Shown in pieces: positions 1-9,817 of a stretch of DNA of 64,000 bases. This DNA is from Ptychodera flava (lineage: Eukaryota > Hemichordata > Enteropneusta > Ptychoderidae), in assembly GCF_041260155.1 (NCBI RefSeq), contig NW_027248279.1:920001-984000 (forward strand), written 5' to 3'. Within the stretch, counting starts at the first letter, position 1, and each line of letters begins with the position of its first letter. The notes beneath the pieces were generated by a model, which saw only the letters and a program-made list of their open reading frames with translations, did no database searches and was not told the DNA's origin. A program made the position numbers and the translations under genes.

Positions 1-990
1 TATTATTTCTTAATCTTTTGCAGTTCATAACGCTAGATCGTCGATTCAAAAACGTTAAAAGTATTTAATTTTACGTGTTGGCAAAAATTCACGTACTTTG
101 ATACTGTATCTCGTAATATAGATTTTATTTTTTCTTATGGAAGGTCTATTTGTAACAGGAGTGAAAGGTTAAAATGCTCGACGCAAGGGTGAAACAATGC
201 TGTGTGTATTTATCTTTCTGCATTTGGCACTTTCGTATTCTAGATTGTACATTTGCTTATACTTGTCTCAACAACGAGCTAATTTCCATTGTTATTGTTG
301 TTTTAATCGCTTAGATCGATGGTTTCACAAGTAAGGGTTTTTCGTGAATTAAGGGACTACCGGTGCCTCCGAAAGGTACATTTGATGAATGGCTATGACA
401 AGAGGAGGGGAAATTTATAAACTCATCCCAGAACATCAAAAAATATAGAAATAACGGGCGACGCGCTGACCATGAATGTTTATTTATGAGCAAGGGCGAG
501 AGGAAAGCGAAAAATGCAAGCCTCGCCCGTTAATTTGGCTTTTTGTCGACAGCCGAAAAATATGCGTTAATGGTCAGCGCGGAGTCTGCTGTTTCAATTA
601 TATTATCAACGAACTCCGGAAAACCGACAAAATTTACGAAAATTTCCCATGCGAACGACAACGGCCCCAGAACCTGTCAGTGAGTAGTGCTCGTGCTGCA
701 AAAAATTTGCATATCCGGAGATTTGTTGGAAAAAAGCTTCTAAACTCGGCCCACAAATGCTCTATTTTATTTTGTGGTTGATTATGATCTTTGTACAAAT
801 CACAAAATTTCGTTTTGGTCGTAAAGTTACTATGTTATCGATATTATTCATATTCCCGGACACGAAAACAAACCATTACTGTGTATTTGTGTGCAGTTTT
901 TTCAATCTTTATGGGCTAATTTAATATTTTTATGATGGGTGTATCCACTCTAATGAGACTGATTTATATGTATGATTGTGTATTTTGCAG
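1..990. other. Upstream region or intron, no exon recognised
   Basis: I recognise no conserved protein segment here. Perfect 12-bp inverted arms (CGCGCTGACCAT at 462-473 and its complement at 570-581) sit in a longer, imperfect inverted repeat covering roughly 410-650, possibly an old MITE-like insertion. The 101-codon open frame at 476-781 shows no domain. The region ends in a good acceptor (TATTTTGCAG) that opens the PAN exon at 991, so it is probably intron of the gene that runs to 9081. Confidence 0.4.
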
Positions 991-1221
991 ATCGGCCATC
1001 ATGTTCTTACGTAGACAATTTTCACTTTCGTACATCTGACATGGTTGGCATGCAGATTCAGAAATCATCCGCTGAGGATTGCTGTAATGCCTGCCTTGAA
1101 TCATTTAGATGTATAGCCTGGACGTATACTGTAACCGATCAAATTAGCGGCATATGCCAGTTGAAGAAAGGTGTTAGATCAGAACATTTCGATCCTAATG
1201 TAATACCGGGCTTGGTGCAAG
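991..1221 (+). CDS. PAN/apple-domain exon of the GPS gene
   Basis: A phase-1 exon opens after TATTTTGCAG and its likely donor is CAAG/GTACAT at 1222. The frame reads CSYVDNFHF...AEDCCNACLESFRCIAWTY...CQLKKG, with the CC-x2-C-x5-C spacing and final Cys typical of PAN/apple domains (protein or carbohydrate binding, extracellular). The same CC..C pattern occurs in the PAN exons of genes A and B. If the donor is not used, the frame runs on to TGA at 1368-1370 and encodes a strong hydrophobic helix (LLYIVAVLSLILILSLQL) and a short tail, giving a possible membrane-anchored alternative end. Confidence 0.7.
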
Positions 1222-4200
1222 GTACATACAATATTATATGTGAAAAGATGACTAAAACCCATGATCCTGAAGTGTCTTGTCAGAGTACCTGTCAACTTTT
1301 ATACATCGTAGCTGTCTTATCACTTATTCTTATTTTGAGCCTTCAATTGCACATTATTATGAAAACTTGATTTCATTATTGCAGAAAAACCTTACCATAC
1401 TGATTTTATCCATATGTGATCAAATCTAGCCTTGGAGTAATCAGAGTTGCAACACCCTTTCAAGTAAACACTGATGCCAGGACATTTCTGGAGTTGGTAT
1501 CATAAGTATTTAAGTCTAGTAGCTTTTGCTTAGACTATGAACGGCCGAGTTGTGGCCAACATGGTACTTGAAAATAGACAACGAAACTTATGTGTTTACA
1601 TCATGTAAAACTATCACTTTTGCCGTAGGTTTACAAATTTGCCAACGCTTAAAAAAAACAAACCGTGCGCATCTCTTTTTTTTCTAAAGAGGACACAAGT
1701 ACTGGAGTATTAGAGAGTCAACATTATTTCATGTGGTACGACGTTTCTGCAAAGAAAACGAATTACTGTTCTAATGATTTAGAAAAATATATGATGATTA
1801 ATATATCAGGCAGATGCTATCTCTTCTTTAAACAAAGCTGCACATTTTGTGTAGATATTTTCCTTCTTTAAAAGGCCAAACATCAACATTTTTTATGTGT
1901 GCCTCATAGTTACAATAATACTAATATTTTGCTCCAGCTATTTGTTATTGACATCCCTGATAAATGTTACTTTTTTGACTTCATTTCCTATTTTGGTCCA
2001 ATTTCTTTATTTAGATGCCAGGAGACCTGATGTTATCTGCCCATCTAATATTGAAACAAAGGTATATCTCGATATGCCAACTACTTCTGTGACATGGAGA
2101 CTTCCGAATGCCTCCGACAATTCCGGTCCTGTCCATGTATTTGGAAGCCATGAACCAGGTAACAATTTCTCCGTCGGTGTAACAACGATTATCTATGAGG
2201 CTGAAGATCCTTCAGGCAATACTGGTTACTGTTGTTTTAATGTTACTGTGAAAGGTAAGATTAAAAGGACAGTTTGTGTTTGGATGTTAATCTACTTTTT
2301 TTACTTTTAACACGATTGGAGCAAATTTCGGATAATTGGATCTTCATATTTTTCGAATTTCTCAAAAGTGTTAGTTACCATATAGCTGAATGTTGCAATA
2401 TCACAAATCATTCATAAAACAAGCGTACAACTTAAAAACAAACGAGATGAGCTAATATTTGCAAATCAAAACGACCTTACTTCATCATCCAAATGTCCCA
2501 AATTAGTTCCAATCGTGTTTTTTTATGCAATCGAATCTAGACAATTTACATCTTAAACACAGGTAGAACGCACCTCGGGGACAGACATTCGGACTCTCAA
2601 CTTTTACAATTCTCTTCTGATATACCACATGTGGGGGTTCATTTTAAAGCTCTTGGTGAAAGAAAACTTTTCACTGGCTTAGTTTTTCGAAATTCGAAAA
2701 TTTTTATTTTTCTCCATAGAGTTAACACAGGGATGGCGGCCATTTTGAATTTCTAATATCGGTAAATCTTGGGTAATTTGTTTCTCTAGTACCAAAATTT
2801 GCACGGTGACCCCCTATTTTTATTCTTGATTTTAAAAGAGAATGATTGAAAGATTCCTTGAGGAAAGTTAGAGCAAAAGTTTAAGTCTTTCACTTTCGAG
2901 GTGCATATTACATCTTAAACACAGTTTGCTCACGTTTACGACCGTTGAAAGATCAAGGTCTATTGGTCGTCAATTTCAATGGACTTTCTCTTAGATTTCG
3001 CTTATATATTTACCTAACATTACTTAGTAAAGTAAGTTCACCGAAAACTTCACTCAGTTCTTTAGTTTACCTAACAGCAATTTATCTCACTGACTCACTT
3101 CAGCTATTACTCCCGTTTGTTAATTATAGTCTCTTTGCTCACACATTTGAATTCGTAGTACTGTCAGATCAATATTCTTTCGACCCTGACATTTTTTGTC
3201 ACATTACGGTTCGAATTCGGTCAGACATGACAGTAAAAGTTAATCGATATAATTGGTTATTTCCGTTTCTTTGCTTTGCATAATGTGCAACATGTACAAA
3301 GCTGTGGTACGACCTTTATTTGAAGATGCAAATGGAATTCACGCGAACGCATCTTCATCAGAGGTCAGTAAAATAACATTAATTACATTTGCTAAGAGGC
3401 CTAAAAGTATACATTTGCTTCAAAGCATGTATTAATAGCAAAAGTCATGTCGAAATTACCATTAAAAGCTCAATTCTGAACAGATAAAATACTGGTATCA
3501 ACTCGTGAAGACTGTGCTACGTATTCTCAATACTGTCAAAACACATTTGGGATAAGGATATTATAAGTGAACTATTTTATTATAAAAAATGACAAACATA
3601 AGTATTCCAACAGCTAACCATTAAATATGCCATGCAGTATTCCATTAAGCAAAAGTGTGGACGATGCAAAAAGAGTCTCTTGATTGTTAATATTTAAATA
3701 TAAATAAATTTGTGAAAAATGACTTTTTCTTTTGATAAAGTTCTATTATAGAATTGTCTCAAACCAACAAGCTGTCCTTTTCTTTCTTCCTTAAAAGGCT
3801 ATTAAAAGGTTTGGTAAATTATCCAACGTGATCGATGATCTTTCTGTTGTAAATGTTTCCTCAGAAGAAATCCAGGTCATTGCTCAAGGTAAGTCTTTGT
3901 TTTGGACTCAACAACAGAAAAATAGTACCGTAAACAAGATATTCAATCGTTTTCGCATTATACAATACTCTACTCGACCATGCTGTTCAATTAGCGTTCC
4001 AAGTTAATAATATATTGTTCCCATCGAAACATTTTAATTCATCATAATTTTACATTATCAGCAGACAGATATGTTACAACTAAGCGTTGCTATTGATTGT
4101 CTTCGTTCGGATATTTTTAAAGTACTCTGTTTTAGATTTACAGTTGACTAGAAAGTCTATACATCTATTATAGAACTTATAGAAGGAACGAATTCTTCAT

Positions 4201-7200
4201 TTCAAGTACAAGTGTTTATGTAATTATTTTTTTTTAACCAACTACTTGTACATCGCAAGGCACTGTACACATTTAAATAGATAAAATACCAAAAAAGCAA
4301 GAAAAAAGAACCTCTCGGTGTAAAACAGTAAAATTAAGTAAAATTAAGTAAAAGAGTACTAAATTAAAAGGTGAGTCTTTATTAAATCGCGCTGTAAAAG
4401 TCGACAGTGCTAGTATTACTAATTGCAGGAGGCAACGCTTTCCACAGAGAAAGTGCTAGAAAGAGAATGCATGCTGTCCGTAAGCGTTATTGAACTTTCC
4501 ATTGCTATGGCAAAGACGTTAATAAATCACGCGATCTGAGATCTGTGGCAGAGGTGTACATCTCGATCAGATCAGGAGATAAAGAGGTGCAGCACGATTA
4601 ATTGTTTGAAAGGTCGTCAACAAGATCGTTAATTTAATACGAATTTTAACCGGCAGCCAGTTTAGATCAATGAGAACAGGTGTGGTGTTGCTTGTAGGAC
4701 AGTTACCACCAGGACAAATACTCCCTTGACAATCACCACCATACATTTCCCCAATCTAATTACCACCAACCATTTACAACTGAGACAATTACCACCCAAG
4801 AAATTTTACACCCCGGATATTTACCCCTAACACTATTTATAACGAAAATATTGCTTTGTCGAAACGATGTCCGCGTGGTAATTACATAGCTTGGCGATAA
4901 ATGGTAGGTGGTCAATGTCCGGGAACAATATGTCACAGAGATAACTGTCCTGATACCATTGTGTGATCGAATTTGCGAGTCCTCAAGACAAGGCGAAATG
5001 CAGCATTCTGAAGTGATTAAGGCGTCCAACTGAAAACTCCGAACAGCATACAAAAGAGTGTTGCAAAAATCAAGTTTGGAACTGATAAAGGCGTTGACCC
5101 TCTTTTTTGTGGTGTGTTTTGCCCAGCAAATCGCACGAATAATATATGTATTTTATTAGTGCGATTTATATCCCTTATTCCGTGTCAATAATGTATATTG
5201 TCAATTTAAATGTACAGACATCTTGCAGTCAATTAATGGAGGCGTTGAATTACTACAGAATGCTACAGCAGGAAGCGAAGAGACCTACCATGACAGTGAT
5301 GTGTTGATTGAATCTGTTCTCAACGCAGCAGATAGTCTGGCTAAATTTGTATTACGGAACACTGATCCTTCCAGCGGTCCCCTGTTAGTAGAAACGCTTT
5401 CCATGCGTTTGAACTTAGAGAGTGATTCTGTGGAGAAACTCTCAGGCACGTCAGTAATGATTGGGGATGGAAACGGATTTACATTACCTCCAGCAGAGGC
5501 ACTCTTTCCGAATTTGTCACCACAAACTACTGTTTTCAGAATTGTAAGTAGAGAACAAATCATCATCAGTAAGCGAATGGGTATTTGTGTGTGTGGTGTA
5601 AGTAAGTGGCAAGATCTCGTTTTGACGTATTGATTGTTTCGGTTTGTTTCGTTACGTTGTTGAATTTTTATTTTTGTTTTCTCGAATGTCAATGTTTTTT
5701 GTTGTTGTTGTTGTTGTTGCGCTGAACTTATCAGATAACTCATTTCATTTTTGTGTTTCTGTAAGTTTTTATTTTGTATTCTGAGTGAGTCTATAAATTA
5801 TAATGTATGTATTCGCTGTGGCTTCAAAAGCTTCAGCTTTTATCTCGCTTAGCGTATCTTTAGTAGTAAGTCCACTTGAGTGTGCGTTTGGAGAATACAT
5901 GTAATTAAACTTGCCTTTATTCTATTTGCGCCAAGCGTCCTGTGGTACATTACAGTGACGACTTTGCTTACACTGTTGATTGTTACATTCGTGTCAGTTC
6001 TGCTAATTTTTTGTTGTATTTTCTTCCTGAAGCTCAGTTGTCAGTTGCATTAAACTTTATAATATGTCTGTTCCTTCCATATTACTATTCATTTGCCTTT
6101 CTTGAATTTTTTGATTATGTTTTCCTTGTTGGTCAATGGCACCCCACTTTATTCGTATGATTTTAGGTTTTAGTTCTATTAGTTAGAATATCAGATATTG
6201 TTTACTTGATTGCTTCTGGGGTTTTCGTACGTGTTCTTTAATTTTGCCTGATTTCGATTTACATTTTCAGCATGTTTTAAGTCGCTGATTTGTTGATTGC
6301 CGTGTCTCTTGTTGAATCACATTTTCTTTCAGCGATTGTTTTCATTAAGACTTTCATGAACGTTTTATATTAAGGCGTTTTGATTTTGGGATCAAATTTA
6401 GTCATCGCAAAGTGTTGTTGTTTTGAGAAACAGAACTCAGTATTCTGCGATATATCTGATGAATTTTAAATATCGTAATGTTAACTTCGTAAAAGCTTGT
6501 TATTTTCCATTATCATATTTCACGTCTAGCTCACCAGCAAATCTAGTAGATATCATTCTGAAATTTGGCAGTTAAAGGTTTCTTTTCATGTAACAGGTTA
6601 TATGGCTGAAAAGAAGCTTATTTCAACGTAGAAATTATGCAAATGATGTCGTCAGTTTGTCTTTCACAGACAGAGAAGGAAATGAGCTACAAGGTAAACT
6701 TCAATAATTACCATTTATAATACTACGTGTACCAACACGGCTAACACTTTCACTCTTTCCGCCTCAGCCAAAAAAAGAAAATGTAATGCAACCATACTTT
6801 GCGTATTTATTGCTTTCTCTTATTTTTCCGCGAAAATATAAGTATGTATCATACATGCCAGTTAACAGAGGCTGGCACTGTTTTACTTTTCACATGAAAT
6901 CAACAGTACCCGATGCCATGATATGACACGTTATCTTATCCTCAGTGTGCATCTTATTCGAGGAGAAGTGCCATGTCGCTTTCTGAAATTGCTGCACAAT
7001 ATAAATATAAGTCAGCAATATAGATATCACTCGGCCAATAACGTAATGTATCACTAATACTTTGAAATACAGAAAGTATTTTTCTTGTAAAATTCAAATA
7101 CAATTATTTTTCTTTCACATCTTGCAAGTAATTATTCACATTCTGCTAGTATATAGAGGCTGGTACTTTTCAGTTTTCACGTGAAATCAACAGTGCCCAA

Positions 7201-9081
7201 TGCCATGAGGTGACACGTTATCTTATAATCGTGTACTTTATGTCAATAAGAAGTGCCGTGTCGCTTTCTGAAAGTGCTACTCAGAATAAAGATAAGTCTG
7301 CAATACTGGTATCATACAGCCAAATCCGTAATGTTTAAATGATACTTTGAAATACAGGTTTAAAATTCATATACAATTTTTTTCCTTCAATACATTTTCA
7401 TGTTCAACGTCTAGTGAATGACACAATTGAAGATATTAGCATCATATTCCCATCTGACCCTCCCAGAACAGACACAAAGGTATTGATAAACGGTGTATAC
7501 ATTGAAGCTGATGACATCACATACTACAGGACAAAAGCCAACGTAAGTGATTGTTTGTATGTGTATGTGTGCCAATATCACAAACACACTTTTGCACGTC
7601 TATATTATCACAATTTGAAAAAGGTATGGAACTCCGGATTTTGATAGACCTTTAAATTCATTGCATATTTTTTCCAATTTGTCCCTATCAATTAACTTCA
7701 TTTAAGTACTCATCATGCGTGTCTATTACAGATATCATATGTGCCACATGCCACAGTTATCCATTTGGAGAGCTCCAAGGAAATTTCTGTGATCGTCACG
7801 GTGAACCTTTTCAAAGACTGCGGAGTCATTGATTCCACTGAGTTCAGTGGTTACCAGTTTTCTGTTGATGCCCAGTTTCACAGAGGACAGTCGAGTATAG
7901 TTATCCGTGAACACGAGTTTCCGTTGACTGGAACATATGAAATAACTGTTGCCTTACCACAAAGTAAGTTTTAATTTTGTTATTTCTAATACCGAAAGGG
8001 TAAAATATCTAGAATCAATGTAGAGAGACCTAGGCAGTGGCAGTGAAAACGGCGTAGAGTATAAACACAAACGAAATGCCAATCGTAGGGCAGAAAGGAA
8101 GATTCTCATATGAGCGTTTGGTGTTGGTTTCTTGCTTGTTTGTTTGTTTTTGTTTGTTTGTTTATTGTTAAAGTTAAGGCTTGTGGGTGATATAAAAATT
8201 CGAGTATGTTTTATCTACGGAATGGCAGATGACAAATATGATGATGAATGTATAAAATATGCCATGCAAATCTGTTGCGGAACATAAGGAAAGTAATCAC
8301 TAATGATCAAAACCCGATACAGTAATCATGGTCGGAATAATAATAAATTGCAACGGGGTTGACGCTTTGCCTTTACATAATGTCAAATGATATTAGTTTT
8401 TGTGAAATATACCACTTGATAATATTACATAATACACACTGTTATTAATTTTTACATGTTTTGACAATTGTACACATTTATGGTGACAAGTGCAAAATAA
8501 AACTTGAGAAAATGAAATATATTGTCTCCTCTTCTAACAAATAACTTGATAGTGATCTGTTTTTTGTTCTTTTCAACAATATGCAGTGTCAATTGTTTCT
8601 ACTTTGTTTTACATTATGTAGAGCATGATGTATGTCTTTCAATGCACGTCAAGCAAATCATGTGTGGTTACCTGGATGAGATGTCTGGCACCTGGAACAG
8701 TGATGGTTGTAAGGTAATGATTCAATGTCAATTGTTGAACGAACACGTTTAGCTCCTTTACTAATAATACTTTCGGTCATGAAAATGTGAACACATATGA
8801 AATAACTGTTGCCTTACCACAAGTAAGGTTTAATTTTGTTATTTCTAATACCAAAAGGGTAAAATATCTAGAATCAATGTAGAGAGACCTAGGCAGTGGC
8901 AGTCAACGGAAACTCATGAAACTTTTTTTCAGTGAATGTAGGACACACAGCACTTTAATAAAGTTACTATCTGAAACAATGATCCATTTTTTATTTATTC
9001 GCAGGTATCACCGGCTTCTAACTTGACCTCGACAGTTTGCCTTTGTGATCATCTGACAGCATTCGCGACAAGAGCAAACTA
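991..9081 (+). CDS. PAN-HYR-GAIN/GPS protein, 5'-partial; ends right after the GPS motif
   Basis: Phase-consistent exons can be chained: 991-1221 (PAN), 2015-2254 (HYR), 3302-3363 (weak acceptor, least certain), 3798-3888, 5218-5543, 6597-6693, 7415-7542, 7732-7963, 8622-8713 and 9005-9081. All introns are GT-AG. The helical stretch from 3798 (VIDDLSVVNVSSEEIQVIAQ, then ILQSINGGVELL) and the following beta-rich exons look like the GAIN domain of polycystin-1/REJ or adhesion-GPCR proteins. The last two exons form the GPS: CGYLDEMSGTWNSDGCK, then TVCLCDHLTAFA, with the HL/T self-cleavage site intact. The frame stops at TAG 9079-9081, where family members normally enter the first TM helix. AATAAA follows at 9228. 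The product is therefore probably secreted, or held only by its missing N-terminus. The start lies upstream of the recognised exons. I am confident in the GPS and moderately so in the full chain. Confidence 0.72.
2015..2254 (+). CDS. HYR (hyalin repeat) domain exon of the GPS gene
   Basis: This is a symmetrical phase 1-1 exon of 240 bp bounded by TTTAG and G/GTAAGA. It encodes DVICPSNIETKV...TSVTWRLPNASDNSG...SVGVTTIIYEAEDPSGNTGYCCFNVTVKG, an almost complete HYR domain: the CP-start, the W-x-P-x(A/P)-x-DNSG core, the V-x-Y-x-A-x-D-x-SGN motif and the closing C-x-F-x-V-x-V strand are all present. HYR domains are Ig-like adhesion modules of echinoderm hyalin, polydom and related extracellular proteins. 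Phases match the PAN exon before it and the exon after it, which supports one gene. Confidence 0.85.
2309..2519. mobile_element. MITE copy 1 (~212-bp family, TIR AACACGATTGG)
   Basis: The 211-bp element has ~32-bp terminal inverted repeats, starting AACACGATTGG and ending CCAATCGTGTT. Diverged copies of the same size lie at 13036-13248 and 36029-36242. Flanking TTTT on both sides may be the target duplication. It has no coding capacity, so it is a non-autonomous DNA transposon. Confidence 0.85.
2548..2924. mobile_element. Inserted repeat flanked by long direct repeats; related to 34822-35175
   Basis: The 15-mer ACATCTTAAACACAG occurs at 2548-2562 and 2910-2924 (17 bp if the preceding TT is counted). 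Between them lies a ~347-bp sequence whose ends are inverted (GCACCTCG and CGAGGTGC). An inverted, diverged copy lies at 34822-35175, where shared blocks such as the one around 'GGGGGTTCATTTTAAAGCTC' can be aligned. It is probably a TTAA-type MITE. Confidence 0.65.
4390..5217. repeat. Repetitive intron segment with GACAATTACCACC minisatellite
   Basis: The intron between exons 3798-3888 and 5218-5543 carries about five degenerate copies of a GACAATTACCACC-like unit at 4698-4800. The surrounding sequence looks like an old interspersed repeat of unknown class, but I cannot assign a family. Confidence 0.4.
6867..7357. repeat. Diverged tandem duplication inside an intron (2 x ~205 bp)
   Basis: 6867-7072 and 7155-7357 align along their length in the same orientation. 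Both begin AGAGGCTGG, share GACACGTTATCTTAT and GTGTCGCTTTCTGAAA-like blocks, and end ACTTTGAAATACAG. The period is ~287 bp. The unit lies between the exons ending at 6693 and starting at 7415. Confidence 0.75.
7931..8903. repeat. Exon-end/intron-start fragment copied ~860 bp downstream
   Basis: 7931-8044 covers the end of exon 7732-7963, its donor and the intron start. It recurs at 8793-8903 with few changes; both share CATATGAAATAACTGTTGCC and AGAGACCTAGGCAGTGGCAG. The second copy lies in the intron between the two GPS exons. It keeps a donor-like CCACAA/GTAAGG but has no acceptor of its own, so it is probably inert. Confidence 0.8.
8622..9081 (+). CDS. GPS motif exons and stop codon
   Basis: Exon 8622-8713 (donor AAG/GTAATG) gives VCLSMHVKQIMCGYLDEMSG then TWNSDGCK. 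Exon 9005-9081 (acceptor TTCGCAG) gives VSPASNLTSTVCLCDHLTAF then ATRAN and TAG. Together they hold the four Cys and the Trp of a GPS and an intact HLT cleavage triplet. In the family, cleavage lies between L and T and the C-terminal strand runs into a TM helix. Here only TAFATRAN would remain. No donor lies between the GPS and the stop, so a missed downstream exon is unlikely unless splicing occurs further upstream. Confidence 0.8.
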
Positions 9082-9227
9082 GGACAAAACACTTCGGCAA
9101 ACGGTGGCCATTGTAATTTACACAGCACTATCAAGGGGACGGACGAGTCTTATGTACATGAGTAATAACATCAGAAATGAACACTTAATTCAACAATTCG
9201 ACGATCAGTGTGTGATTTATAAACATT

Positions 9228-9233
9228 AATAAA
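9228..9233 (+). terminator. Polyadenylation signal AATAAA of the GPS gene
   Basis: AATAAA lies 147 bp after the GPS stop codon. Further AATAAA copies follow at 9271-9276 and near 9280. They support 9081 as the true end of the coding sequence. Confidence 0.6.
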
Positions 9234-9632
9234 GTGTAGAGTTCTGATGCATAGCAAAAGGTAGAGAGAAAATAAAAGAATAAATTGCGTAACACCCCTT
9301 TGAAAGCTGTATTACGTAGGCCTAATGGCATCGATTGGTTTATTAATTTAGCCAAGAAGATTTTAGACTACTTTTATGATTCTCAATTTGTCATTCCGAA
9401 TGTATTGCCATACAATGCAGAAGTTGTTTTGACAGGTACATAGATTTTTTTAACAATGACATTGCAAATTGTACAACTTCTTAGCAAATCTAAAGCTTTA
9501 GTTAATATTAATAAGTTTTGTCATGTATTACATTGTGCTGTGTTACTATAAGTCTTTTTTTCTTGTTTGTCCTTGTATAATTGTAGCAAACCCAAGACAC
9601 ATTCCTCTCGAGTTTAATCGTTTTATATATTA

Positions 9633-9690
<58 letters not shown>

Positions 9691-9708
9691 GTCATCATCA
9701 TCATCATC
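9633..9708. repeat. (AAT)n then (TCA)n microsatellite
   Basis: A perfect AAT run of about 58 bp is followed by a short TCA run. Confidence 0.95.
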
Positions 9709-9769
9709 CAATTCTTGTTATTAGATGCATTTACCCAATATCGACTGTTCGTGTGTTGTATAAGCATGA

Positions 9770-9817
9770 GTGTCATTTGTGCTGCCTGTCGAGTGTCTGA
9801 CGCAGCACAAATGACAC
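9770..9817. repeat. Hairpin with 16-bp perfect arms
   Basis: GTGTCATTTGTGCTGC at 9770-9785 is the exact complement of 9802-9817, with a 16-nt loop. The pairing extends outward with a few mismatches to about 31 bp per arm. It may be a small palindromic MITE remnant or a structured transcript. Confidence 0.75.
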
